DNA of 27,191 nt from a virus, in IMG/VR virus record IMGVR_UViG_3300049478_000005, positions 1 to 27,191 of that record; one strand, given 5' to 3'. The translations under genes and the position numbers were made by a program. Position 1 is the stretch's first letter, and each line of letters opens with the position of its first letter. Of the stretch, positions 14,753 to 22,298 are shown piece by piece. The notes under the pieces are model-generated. The model was not told the DNA's origin, did no database searches, and worked only from the letters and a program-made list of their open reading frames with translations.

Positions 14753-15477
14753 TGGCACATGAAATAATTGTTCAAAATACTTCCTTAGTTGCAGCAGCCG
14801 ATTATTCAGCAAAGCAATATTATGCTGTTAAAGTGAATGCTTCTGGTCTTGCTGAATTATGTGGAGCTGGCGAAAACGCACTCGGTATATTGCAGGATAA
14901 GCCAGAGAGTGGTGATGTTGGCTGTGTTATGGTGCTTGGTGAGAGCAAGGCTATCTATGGCGCAACAGTGGCAGCAGGGGCGAACCTTATGACCGATGCT
15001 TCTGGTCGGTTAATCACAGCAACAGGCACAAACCCTGTTATTGCAGTTGCAAAAGTGGGTGGAGCTGTAAATGAAATTCATACCGTATATCTGGTAACAA
15101 GAACTTCATCTGGCGCAAACACCAAGATGATTGTGAGCATTCCTGTTCCATTGGCTGGGCTTGTTACTGGCGATATTGTAACGACATATACACCGGGATT
15201 TGCTGGAACAATTGTCAAGATCTCGGCAGTTGTTACCGTAGCTACTACGGATGTGGATGCCGATGCAACCATCAACATGGAGATTGGCACAACCAATCTT
15301 ACTGGTGGTGTGGTTACTCTGGCAGACAGCACCGTAACACCGAGGGGCGCAGTCATTGATGGCACAGCCATTACTGCAGCAAATGTATTTACAGCAGTTG
15401 ACACGATTAGTGTTGAAGCTGTCGTTACTAACGCTTTTACGGATGGTGAAATTACATTACTTATCGTTATTCAGTAA
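14752..15477 (+). CDS. Capsid decoration protein (DUF2190-like) with extra beta domain
   Basis: Residues 1-115 follow the DUF2190 decoration-protein pattern: a beta-rich fold with AKQYYAVKVNASGLAELCGA, GENALGILQDKPESGDVG and GANLMTDASGRLITATG. Such proteins cement the capsid lattice. Residues 120-241 form a second, separate domain of short strands rich in T, V and A (for example VTVATTDVDADATINMEIGT), perhaps a surface-exposed fibre or adhesion head. The ATG overlaps the scaffold stop (TAATG) behind GGGAGG, so translation is coupled. Only the first domain has a family assignment. Confidence 0.8.
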   Translation: MAHEIIVQNTSLVAAADYSAKQYYAVKVNASGLAELCGAGENALGILQDKPESGDVGCVMVLGESKAIYGATVAAGANLMTDASGRLITATGTNPVIAVAKVGGAVNEIHTVYLVTRTSSGANTKMIVSIPVPLAGLVTGDIVTTYTPGFAGTIVKISAVVTVATTDVDADATINMEIGTTNLTGGVVTLADSTVTPRGAVIDGTAITAANVFTAVDTISVEAVVTNAFTDGEITLLIVIQ

Positions 15478-15507
15478 GCCTAAAAAATAGAAAAGGAGTG
15501 AAACCAA

Positions 15508-16470
15508 ATGCCGAACCCAACCAGAGGTGACGTTCATGTTAATATGCCATTGACCCAAATTTCAATAGCATATATACAGAACCAATTAAATTTTATTGCT
15601 GATAAGGTGTTCCCAAACATCCCAGTCAACAAACAGTCAGATAGATACTTCACATATACCAAGGATGACTGGCATAGGAGCGAAGCACAGAAAAGAGCAC
15701 CCGGAACAGAGAGTGCTGGTGGTGGTTTTAGAATCGACAATACACCTACCTATTTCGCTGATGTTTATTCTATCCATAAGGATGTAGATGACCAGATAAG
15801 AGCTAACGCAGATGCACCCATCAACATGGATAGGGATGCAACGGAATATGTTACCCAACAGCTCTTAATCAAACGAGAAGAAACATGGGCAGCTAACTAC
15901 TTCACTACTGGTGTTTGGACTACCCAGAAGCAGGGAACTACACACTTCACAAAGTGGGATAGTGCATCTTCTACACCGATTGAAGATATTACTACCCAAG
16001 GTATCACAATCGCTCAGTTAACAGGCTACAAGCCGAATGTCTTAGTACTAAGCCCATTCGTATTCAACACATTAAAGAGCAATGCTGATGTATTAGACCG
16101 TATTAAGTACACTCAAAAGGGTGTCGTTACTACCGATATTTTGGCTAACCTCTTCGAAGTTGATAGAGTTGCGGTTGCTATGGGTGTTAAGAATACTGCA
16201 GCAGAGGGCGCAACCGCTACCAATGACTTCATCATAAGCAACAAAGCAGCTTTACTATGCTATGCTAACCCAAGACCGTCTATCTTGACACCAAGCGCAG
16301 GGTACACATTTAGCTGGACTGGTTTAGTTGGAGCTGGTGTGGCTGGAACGAGAATCAAACGGTTCAGAATGGAAGAACTTGAATCAGATAGAGTTGAGGG
16401 GGAGTCTGCATTCGACCTTAAACTTGTATCGGCAGATTTGGGTTGCTACTTCTACGATGCAATCACTTGA
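15508..16470 (+). CDS. Major capsid protein (HK97-fold type)
   Basis: This 320-residue protein has the elongated N-arm and P-domain layout of HK97-like coat proteins: LTQISIAYIQNQLNFIADKV, the FPNIPV turn, the DDWHRSEAQKRAPGTESAGG loop, KREETWAANYF, and YKPNVLVLSPFVFNTLKSNA. It ends ADLGCYFYDAIT. It is preceded by protease, scaffold and decoration genes and has a very strong initiation signal (AAAAGGAGTGA, ATG 15508). A terminator follows at 16502. The start shows no obvious long delta domain, which agrees with a separate scaffold gene. Confidence 0.92.
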   Translation: MPNPTRGDVHVNMPLTQISIAYIQNQLNFIADKVFPNIPVNKQSDRYFTYTKDDWHRSEAQKRAPGTESAGGGFRIDNTPTYFADVYSIHKDVDDQIRANADAPINMDRDATEYVTQQLLIKREETWAANYFTTGVWTTQKQGTTHFTKWDSASSTPIEDITTQGITIAQLTGYKPNVLVLSPFVFNTLKSNADVLDRIKYTQKGVVTTDILANLFEVDRVAVAMGVKNTAAEGATATNDFIISNKAALLCYANPRPSILTPSAGYTFSWTGLVGAGVAGTRIKRFRMEELESDRVEGESAFDLKLVSADLGCYFYDAIT

Positions 16471-16501
16471 TGATTAACTTCATGTAATAATTATAATCTA
16501 C

Positions 16502-16531
16502 AAAAGGCAGCTAAAATATAGCTGCCTTTTT
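16502..16531 (+). terminator. Rho-independent terminator after the major capsid gene
   Basis: AAAAGGCAGCTA (16502-16513) pairs perfectly with TAGCTGCCTTTT (16519-16530) around an AAATA loop, with five T residues at the 3' side (16527-16531). The 12-bp stem is the strongest terminator in the window. It would lower transcription of connector and tail genes relative to capsid, or separate two transcripts. I see no convincing promoter between it and ATG 16562. Confidence 0.9.
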
Positions 16532-16561
16532 ACCAATAAGAGATAAAGAGAGGGGTGCTGG

Positions 16562-16783
16562 ATGGTTAAGTATATAGCATTAAAACCATTGATATTAAAT
16601 GAAAAAAAGATACCACCGGGAAAGCAAGTCAAGGGCATGAACAAAAGGATGCTCGATGTAAATATTAGGCTCGGAAGAATTAAGATGGTCGATGATAAAG
16701 AACCACCTAAGGAAGAGCCAAAGAAAGAGGGGGGAAAAGAGGTGGAACATAATGAGTTGGAGCTACACCCAGAATCCCAGTAG
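16562..16783 (+). CDS. Small hypothetical head-region protein
   Basis: This 73-residue protein has a compact N-terminal half (YIALKPLILNEKKIPPGKQV) and a highly charged tail (DDKEPPKEEPKKEGGKEVEH). The first half resembles small phage proteins found between capsid and connector genes, whose function is not known. AGAGGGGTG precedes ATG 16562. Its 3' end overlaps the connector gene by 32 bases in another frame. I cannot assign a role beyond probable head-connector assembly. Confidence 0.65.
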   Translation: MVKYIALKPLILNEKKIPPGKQVKGMNKRMLDVNIRLGRIKMVDDKEPPKEEPKKEGGKEVEHNELELHPESQ

Positions 16784-17192
16784 TAGCAGTAAAGATATGG
16801 TTCGTTTTAAGATGGGAGATACTATCTCAACAGACCAGCTTCTACAAGATGAAGAAATCAATGCTATTTTAGTAGAAGCTCCAGATACAACACTTGCAGC
16901 AGCTATATGCTCAGAAGCCATAGCCGGAAAGTTTTCTAGACTTGCAGATACCACAGTCGGGAAGACCAGTGTATCCTACAGCCAGAAAGCAAAGGCATAC
17001 TTTGACCTCGGAACGAAGCTAAGAACCCAGTATAAGAAGAGCTATAAAGCTGTTCCTTATTGTGGCGGTATATCTGAATCAGACAAACAAGTTGATGAAG
17101 ATAATACGGATAGAGTGAAGCCGAAGTTTGAAATGGATATGATGGATAATCCCGGAGTTGTAGATACGAGGAACGAATACTATGGATTATAA
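16752..17192 (+). CDS. Head-tail connector (adaptor) protein
   Basis: This 146-residue protein starts MSWSYTQNPSSSSKDMVRFK and continues with GDTISTDQLLQDEEI and TLAAAICSEAIAGKFSRLAD, then VSYSQKAKAYFDLGTKLRTQ. This is the characteristic pattern of small helical adaptors that dock under the portal. ATG 16752 is chosen for GAGGTG at 16739-16744; an earlier in-frame ATG at 16692 has no support and would extend inside the preceding gene. The stop overlaps the next gene by 11 bases. Confidence 0.85.
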   Translation: MSWSYTQNPSSSSKDMVRFKMGDTISTDQLLQDEEINAILVEAPDTTLAAAICSEAIAGKFSRLADTTVGKTSVSYSQKAKAYFDLGTKLRTQYKKSYKAVPYCGGISESDKQVDEDNTDRVKPKFEMDMMDNPGVVDTRNEYYGL

Positions 17193-17514
17193 CTTTGTTT
17201 TGATGATGGAAGATGCATTCACAGTCACAAGAAAATCAAGAGTCGCAGATGGAACTGGTGGATATACGAAATCAGAAGTGCCAGTTACCATGAACAATGC
17301 ATATGGCAGGCTTGACGATGAGGGATACTCAGAGGTACTAAGGGTCGGGCAAGATATGGTTTATATAACTCACAGGCTGTTCACGTTTCCGGGAGAAGAC
17401 ATCCAAAGGGATGATAAGGTGACCGTAAAAGGCAGAACCCTAAGAGTTATATACATAAGAACCGAATATGAAGACCACCCGATGGAAGTGTTATGTCAAG
17501 AGATAGACCCATAA
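17182..17514 (+). CDS. Head closure / head-tail joining protein
   Basis: This 110-residue beta-rich protein contains TVTRKSRVADGTGGYTKSEV, EVLRVGQDMVYITHRLFTFP and VTVKGRTLRVIYIRTEY, a pattern like SPP1 gp16 / HK97 head-tail joining stoppers that close the portal channel after packaging. Its position after the adaptor and before the gp10-like gene is canonical. ATG 17182 follows GAGGA with a 9-base gap and overlaps the upstream gene, suggesting coupling. Confidence 0.8.
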   Translation: MDYNFVLMMEDAFTVTRKSRVADGTGGYTKSEVPVTMNNAYGRLDDEGYSEVLRVGQDMVYITHRLFTFPGEDIQRDDKVTVKGRTLRVIYIRTEYEDHPMEVLCQEIDP

Positions 17515-17526
17515 GAGGTGATTAAT

Positions 17527-17979
17527 TTGGCAGGATTGAAAGTAGAATTTGTCGGAGCTGATGAAGCCACAAAAACATTTAATCGGATTGATGAAGAAAC
17601 AGCATATAAAATTCAAAAGCAGATAGTGAAGTCCGGGCTGATTATAGAAACAAATGCAAAGAAAGCAGCCCCATCCGATACTGGAAGACTTAGAAGCTCA
17701 ATCCAAACAGAGATAAAAGATAATGGATTTACAGCACAGGTGTTTTCTGATGTGAACTATGCACCTCATGTTGAGTATGGCACTAAGGCGCACTTTCCAC
17801 CACCAAGCGCACTACAAGGATGGGCTAGAAGACATAACATGACAGGCATGGAGTTTCTTATTGCTCGGTCAATTAGCAGGAGAGGGACTAAAGCAAGACC
17901 GTTTTTATTCCCTGCTTTTGAAAACGAAAAGCAGCCATTCACGAATAGCATAAAAGATATTCTCAAAGGGATGAGGTGA
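17527..17979 (+). CDS. Tail completion protein, HK97 gp10-like
   Basis: This 150-residue protein shows the gp10 family pattern: AKKAAPSDTGRLRSSIQTEI (about 43-62), VNYAPHVEYGTKAHFPPPSA and, near the C-terminus, TKARPFLFPAFENEK. Such proteins act at the head-tail interface. I chose TTG 17527 because AGAGGTGA (17514-17521) is well placed; GTG 17518 lies inside that signal. Two genes upstream and one downstream complete the connector block. Confidence 0.88.
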   Translation: MAGLKVEFVGADEATKTFNRIDEETAYKIQKQIVKSGLIIETNAKKAAPSDTGRLRSSIQTEIKDNGFTAQVFSDVNYAPHVEYGTKAHFPPPSALQGWARRHNMTGMEFLIARSISRRGTKARPFLFPAFENEKQPFTNSIKDILKGMR

Positions 17980-17984
17980 GGTAA

Positions 17985-18392
17985 ATGGCAGCAGCATTAC
18001 TTGATGTTCAAACAGCGATATATAACAAACTGAAAAACGATGCAACATTGACCTCATTAGTCACAGGTATCTTTGATTTTGTTCCGAAGAGCCAGCTCAT
18101 GCCATACATCGAGATTGGGGAAGCCATCGACAACGTGTTTAATACGTTTAACAGGCAGGGCAGGGACATCGTAGAAACGATTTATATTGTGAGTGAATAT
18201 GAGGGCTACAAAGAAGCACTTACGATACTAGATAGAATTGTTACACTACTTGATTATTCGACAATTACATTGACAAGTCATTCATTGGTTTATATCAGAT
18301 ACGACAATGGAGCAACAGCACTATTTGAGGTAGACAATAACAGAACAAGGCAAGTTGTAGCCAGATTTAGAGTCATAGTACAAGAGGTGTGA
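17985..18392 (+). CDS. Tail terminator protein (DUF3168-like)
   Basis: This 135-residue protein starts MAAALLDVQTAIYNKLKNDA and contains GIFDFVPKSQLMPYIEIGEA and REIVETIYIVSEYEGYKEA-like elements (here RDIVETIYIVSEYEGYKEAL). It ends with a strand VVARFRVIVQE. This is the fold of DUF3168 / gpU-type tail terminators that stop tail polymerisation and join the tail to the head. GAGGTGAGG precedes ATG 17985. Its place right before the tail tube genes supports the call. Confidence 0.85.
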   Translation: MAAALLDVQTAIYNKLKNDATLTSLVTGIFDFVPKSQLMPYIEIGEAIDNVFNTFNRQGRDIVETIYIVSEYEGYKEALTILDRIVTLLDYSTITLTSHSLVYIRYDNGATALFEVDNNRTRQVVARFRVIVQEV

Positions 18393-18394
18393 AT

Positions 18395-18613
18395 ATGGCA
18401 AGTAAAGATGAACTTAGGAAATCTATCCTATCACAAATGTATATCTTAAAGGCACACATGGAAACCATCGTTTACATGATTGAAGAGCTTGAAAAGGAAG
18501 AAGAGCAATGCAATCATCCGAAGAAATTCCGAAGAAATTATACAACGATGGGTGGAAAGGAACACTGGGTATGTGAAATATGTGGATTTGAATATAAAGA
18601 GGGAGGTAACTAA
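18395..18613 (+). CDS. Small coiled-coil zinc-ribbon phage protein
   Basis: This 72-residue protein has an N-terminal helix (MASKDELRKSILSQMYILKA, then METIVYMIEELEKEEEQ) and a C-terminal metal site: CNHPKKFRRNYTTMGGKEHW followed by VCEICG. Cysteines C40, C60 and C63 with nearby histidines could bind zinc. Similar small proteins occur near tail genes of clostridial phages; their function is unknown. ATG 18395 is chosen from AGAGGTG at 18383-18389. It overlaps neither neighbour but is closely packed. Confidence 0.7.
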   Translation: MASKDELRKSILSQMYILKAHMETIVYMIEELEKEEEQCNHPKKFRRNYTTMGGKEHWVCEICGFEYKEGGN

Positions 18614-18615
18614 AA

Positions 18616-19014
18616 ATGGCAGTATTGGCAGGAAAAGACGTTGTTGTTGCTGTTTCTACGAATGACTCAACTTATAACACAGTTGCTGAAATGAATGATA
18701 TGTCCATGAGCTTTGAGGGCGATAACATCGATGTGACTGTATTCGGGGAAGATTTCGTCAAGAGGATACAAGGGCTAAAAGATGGTTCATACAGTCTTAG
18801 TGGATTTTATGACCCAACAGATACCAATGGTCAAGTTGTTATTCGTTCAGCATGGCTTAATGACACATTACTTTATGCAAGAATTTATCCAAATGGGACA
18901 GCAGGGTTCAAGCAGCAAGTAAGAGTTGCTAGTTTTGAAGTGTCGGCTGGGGTTGATGGCGCAGTCGAGGTATCTATCGATTTAGAGGGTACTGGAACGA
19001 TAACAGCAGTTTAA
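18616..19014 (+). CDS. Major tail tube protein
   Basis: This 132-residue beta-rich protein starts MAVLAGKDVVVAVSTNDSTY and includes EMNDMSMSFEGDNIDVTVFG, KRIQGLKDGSYSLSGFYDP and, at the end, VDGAVEVSIDLEGTGTITAV. The pattern matches TP901-1/lambda-V-type tube subunits, in which hexameric rings stack into the tail. GGGAGG at 18601-18606 lies in the previous gene's end. The order terminator, tube, chaperones, tape measure is standard. Confidence 0.85.
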   Translation: MAVLAGKDVVVAVSTNDSTYNTVAEMNDMSMSFEGDNIDVTVFGEDFVKRIQGLKDGSYSLSGFYDPTDTNGQVVIRSAWLNDTLLYARIYPNGTAGFKQQVRVASFEVSAGVDGAVEVSIDLEGTGTITAV

Positions 19015-19029
19015 TGGGAGGTGTTCAGT

Positions 19030-19647
19030 ATGGCACTCGCAGGAAAGAAAGCCAAAATACTGGCTTATAGTGCTGCTGTTTCCATGACAGCAGAAGCTAC
19101 AACCACCAGCGATAATATAACATATCAAATTACAAATACAGCCAAACGGATATTATGCCGGGATTGCACCATTACAGTTGATGATGGTGGAAGCCCAACA
19201 GTTGAAATCTATACACTTGATAGATTGACTGGCAGGGTTACGTTTGGCAGCGCAGTGGTTAGAGTTATCACCATTGATGGGTACTATCTGCCAGTTACAA
19301 CAGTTGCAAATGCAAATGAATACACGTGGAGTTGCAGCGCAGATAACGCAGACTCGACAGTATTTGAATCAGAGTTCATAGATAGAGCGCAGACAATAAA
19401 AGATTTTGCAGCTAGCATTTCACAGTTTTATGAGGTATCGAATTATTTCTATGATTTGCTGATAGGTGATGGACAATTCGTTCTTGAATTTTACTCAGTC
19501 GGGACTTCATCCCCGGATGTTAGAGCATGGGCGAAAATAGCGAGCGATGAAGTGAGTGGCGCAGTCGATGGGCTGATAGAAGAATCGCTTGATTTTGAGG
19601 GTACTAATGATGCAGACAATAGAGCTGTGTCATTTGGAGCATTTTAA
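19030..19647 (+). CDS. Second, larger tail-tube-like protein
   Basis: This 205-residue protein ends like the preceding tube protein (VSGAVDGLIEESLDFEGTND against VSAGVDGAVEVSIDLEGTGT) and has a similar MALAGKKAKILAYS opening. The middle (about 35-110) is longer and holds extra strands (GSPTVEIYTLDRLTGRVTFG) absent in the first copy. It may be a minor tube subunit, a tube initiator or an adaptor ring. ATG 19030 follows GGGAGGTG (19016-19023); GTG 19021 lies within that signal. Duplication followed by divergence is the simplest explanation. Confidence 0.72.
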   Translation: MALAGKKAKILAYSAAVSMTAEATTTSDNITYQITNTAKRILCRDCTITVDDGGSPTVEIYTLDRLTGRVTFGSAVVRVITIDGYYLPVTTVANANEYTWSCSADNADSTVFESEFIDRAQTIKDFAASISQFYEVSNYFYDLLIGDGQFVLEFYSVGTSSPDVRAWAKIASDEVSGAVDGLIEESLDFEGTNDADNRAVSFGAF

Positions 19648-19662
19648 TTAGTCGGAGGTATT

Positions 19663-20013
19663 ATGGAAAATTTAAGAGATAAAATACTCAATTCAAAAGA
19701 TATTAAAACAGAGCTTGTGTTAATCGAAGAGTGGGAAACAACAGTAGAAGTTAAATCATTGACAGGAAAGAAAAGGGCAAAGATTATCGGAGAAGCTATG
19801 GATAACAAGGGTAGGATGGACTTTGAAAAGCTCTATCCCGATTTAGTTATCTCTTCCACATATGACCCGGAAACACATGACCCAATATTCCAAATGGCTG
19901 ACCGGGATGCGCTCAATGAAAAGAGTGGTGGGGCATTGGAAAAGATAGCGCAAGTGGTTCTCAGATTATCCGGGCTTGACAAAGAAAGTGTTCAGATAGC
20001 AGAAAAAAACTAA
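19663..20013 (+). CDS. Tail assembly chaperone, G-like product
   Basis: This 116-residue product is read without frameshift. It contains WETTVEVKSLTGKKRAKIIG, DFEKLYPDLVISSTYDPETH and the closing VVLRLSGLDKESVQ, the pattern of siphovirus tail chaperones that coat the tape measure before tube growth. GGAGG precedes ATG 19663. Its last sense codons form the slippery sequence A-AAA-AAC directly before TAA, so part of translation should continue in the -1 frame. Gene order, directly before the tape measure, agrees. Confidence 0.9.
   Translation: MENLRDKILNSKDIKTELVLIEEWETTVEVKSLTGKKRAKIIGEAMDNKGRMDFEKLYPDLVISSTYDPETHDPIFQMADRDALNEKSGGALEKIAQVVLRLSGLDKESVQIAEKN
20004..20010 (+). promoter_or_regulatory. 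Programmed -1 frameshift site, A AAA AAC
   Basis: The heptamer AAAAAAC is phased as X XXY YYZ in the chaperone frame and is followed at once by the in-frame stop TAA 20011-20013. A -1 slip would re-read the last C and open a 68-codon extension. A-AAA-AAC is among the most efficient known slippery sequences. I did not find an obvious downstream hairpin by eye, so a stimulator is unproven. Confidence 0.92.
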
Positions 20014-20216
20014 CATCGCACCCAGAACGAAGATTTTATTTTGAATTGGCTGAAAAGTTCGGGTGTACGGTTAATGAGCTGCTAGAAAGAATTAGTTCCT
20101 ATGAGCTTACAGAGTGGATAGCATATTACAAAATAAAACAGGATGAAGCCAAAAGAGAACAAAAGAAAGCAGAAGCAGAGCGAAAAAGAAAAGGCAGAAA
20201 AGGCAGGAGGGGGTGA
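20010..20216 (+). CDS. T-like frameshift extension of the tail chaperone
   Basis: After the -1 shift the frame runs from C20010 to TGA 20214-20216, adding 68 residues to make a 184-residue fusion with the G-like part. The extension includes LTSHPERRFYFELAEKFGCT, VNELLERISSYELTEWIAYY and a basic tail (QKKAEAERKRKGRKGRRG). The ELTEWIAYYKI segment is typical of lambda gpT-like domains that bridge tail tube and tape measure. There is no separate start codon with a ribosome-binding site, which supports expression by frameshift. It ends 6 bases before the tape measure start. Confidence 0.9.
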   Translation, partial: LTSHPERRFYFELAEKFGCTVNELLERISSYELTEWIAYYKIKQDEAKREQKKAEAERKRKGRKGRRG

Positions 20217-20222
20217 GCATAA

Positions 20223-22298
20223 GTGGCAGTTGTAGCACAGTTGATGGTCAATATTGGGGCAGATACATCCAAATTTGACAGTGGCATGAAAGATGTAAGC
20301 CAGAACCTTAGTAGCGCAGGAAAACACGCTCTGAGTTTTGGGGACATTTTAAAAGCCAATGTTTTATCGGATGCGATTGTTGGTGGGTTTAGTGCGCTAG
20401 GTGGTGCGATAGGCGATGCAGCAGGAAAACTAAAAGACTTCGCAATGCAGGGAATACAAACAGCTAGTGATTTAGGAGAGGTCGAAAATGTTGTTGTAAC
20501 AACCTTTGGAAAAGAGGGTTCTAAAGTAATAGATGACTTCGCTAAAACAGCATCGACATCATTTGGATTAAGTGAATTATCTGCTAAACAATTTACCGGG
20601 ACAATGGGTGCGATGCTTAAGTCTACCGGGTTAAGTGGAAAACAAGTTGAAGAAATGTCAACTTCGATAACTGGTCTTTCTGGCGATTTTGCATCGTTTT
20701 ATAATCTCCCTGCAGAAGAAGCATTCGCTAAAATCAGAGCTGGTATATCTGGTGAAACAGAACCACTAAAACAGCTTGGTATAAATATGAGTGCTGCAAA
20801 CCTTGAAACGTATGCTTTGACACAAGGATTAGGCAAATCATATAAAGAAATGTCAGAAGCTGAAAAGGTAGCACTAAGATACAATTATTTAATGTCGGCT
20901 ACAGCAGATGCACAAGGTGACTTTGCAAAAACTTCCGATAGCTACGCAAACCAACAGAGAATAATGCAATTGAATATGGAAAACCTATCGGCAACCATCG
21001 GAAGCCAGCTTCTACCGATGGCGAATGGATTAACAACAGCTTTTAATAATTTATTAACTGGCGCATCAAGTGCCGAAGAATTCGGGGCTACAGTTGGTGG
21101 TATCCTTACGGATTTGGCAAATTTAATCATGGAAAATATTCCAATGATAATTGATATCGGTATAGAAATTATTAATGCCCTTTTAAACGGTATCATGAAA
21201 AGTCTTCCAGACCTTATCGGGGCAGCAGGGACTATTTTTTCTAGTCTTGGAAATATGCTCATGCAAAATTTACCGTTACTAATTGATATGGGGATACAAA
21301 TACTCAATGCTCTCATAAATGGAATTATTCAAAATTTACCAATGATTGTAACATCGGCACTGTCAATTATAAATCAGCTCGTGACAGCTTTACTAACTAT
21401 GCTCCCACAGATAATTCTTATGGGGGTTCAATTGCTTATACAGTTAGCACTTGGTATAGCGCAGGCATTACCAACTTTAATTCCAGCCATAATTAATGCT
21501 GTTTTATTAATGCAGGAAACACTTATAGATAATATTGATTTATTAATTGATGCAGCAATTCAGCTCATGATTGGATTAGCGAATGGATTGATTGCAGCAC
21601 TGCCACAGATAATAGCAAAAGCACCGATAATTATAAGCAAATTAGTAACTGCAATCATTAATAATCTGCCTAAAATAATAGCTGCAGCATGGCAAATCAT
21701 AAAATCATTAGCAGGGGCAATCATATCTAATTTACCTCAAATAATGTCATCGGCTGGACAGATTATAGGCACAGTAGTTCGTGGTATTGTGGGTGGAATT
21801 GGTTCAATAAATAAGGCAATGACTGATATCAGAAATAACATTCTTTCCTCTATTGGTGGATGGGCTGGTAAGCTATGGGATAAAGCAAAAAGTATCGGTT
21901 CTAGTTTATGGAAAGGCTTTAAAAAAGGGATTGGAATGGGTTCTCCATCCTTGATTGAAAGAGCTTTCATGGCTATCGAAGCCCAAGGATATGAAACGGT
22001 AAGTAATTTAAATAAATTGTCACCAAGACTAAAGGCTGAAATGTTTGATATAACAGAGCCTAGTTCACCATTTACAATGGCAGGCACAGCAGCAGCAAGG
22101 GTAGTAAAAGCTCCAGTATTAACACCAGAAGAAAAAGCACTCAGAACAGATAATTTAAAAACGCAGAGCAATGGACTAACTATTAATATTTATGGGTTGA
22201 CAGTAAGAGAGGATGCAGATATCGAGAAAATATCTCAAAGATTATACTATTTGCAGCAATCTAACATGAGGGGAGTAGGGGGTGAGCCTAGTGTTTAG
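20223..22298 (+). CDS. Tail tape measure protein
   Basis: This 691-residue protein starts at GTG 20223 after GGAGGGGGTGA. Residues 1-80 and the ASDLGEVENVVVTTFGKEGS segment are typical of tape measure N-terminal regions, and helical charged stretches follow. Residues about 300-540 are a long hydrophobic, repetitive section with units such as NLPLLIDMGIQILNALINGI, a likely membrane-active or channel part. GMGSPSLIERAFMAIEAQGY near 575 is a common tape-measure motif. Length sets tail length: using the rule of thumb of about 0.15 nm per residue, roughly 100 nm. The last 8 bases overlap the Dit gene. Confidence 0.92.
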   Translation: MAVVAQLMVNIGADTSKFDSGMKDVSQNLSSAGKHALSFGDILKANVLSDAIVGGFSALGGAIGDAAGKLKDFAMQGIQTASDLGEVENVVVTTFGKEGSKVIDDFAKTASTSFGLSELSAKQFTGTMGAMLKSTGLSGKQVEEMSTSITGLSGDFASFYNLPAEEAFAKIRAGISGETEPLKQLGINMSAANLETYALTQGLGKSYKEMSEAEKVALRYNYLMSATADAQGDFAKTSDSYANQQRIMQLNMENLSATIGSQLLPMANGLTTAFNNLLTGASSAEEFGATVGGILTDLANLIMENIPMIIDIGIEIINALLNGIMKSLPDLIGAAGTIFSSLGNMLMQNLPLLIDMGIQILNALINGIIQNLPMIVTSALSIINQLVTALLTMLPQIILMGVQLLIQLALGIAQALPTLIPAIINAVLLMQETLIDNIDLLIDAAIQLMIGLANGLIAALPQIIAKAPIIISKLVTAIINNLPKIIAAAWQIIKSLAGAIISNLPQIMSSAGQIIGTVVRGIVGGIGSINKAMTDIRNNILSSIGGWAGKLWDKAKSIGSSLWKGFKKGIGMGSPSLIERAFMAIEAQGYETVSNLNKLSPRLKAEMFDITEPSSPFTMAGTAAARVVKAPVLTPEEKALRTDNLKTQSNGLTINIYGLTVREDADIEKISQRLYYLQQSNMRGVGGEPSV

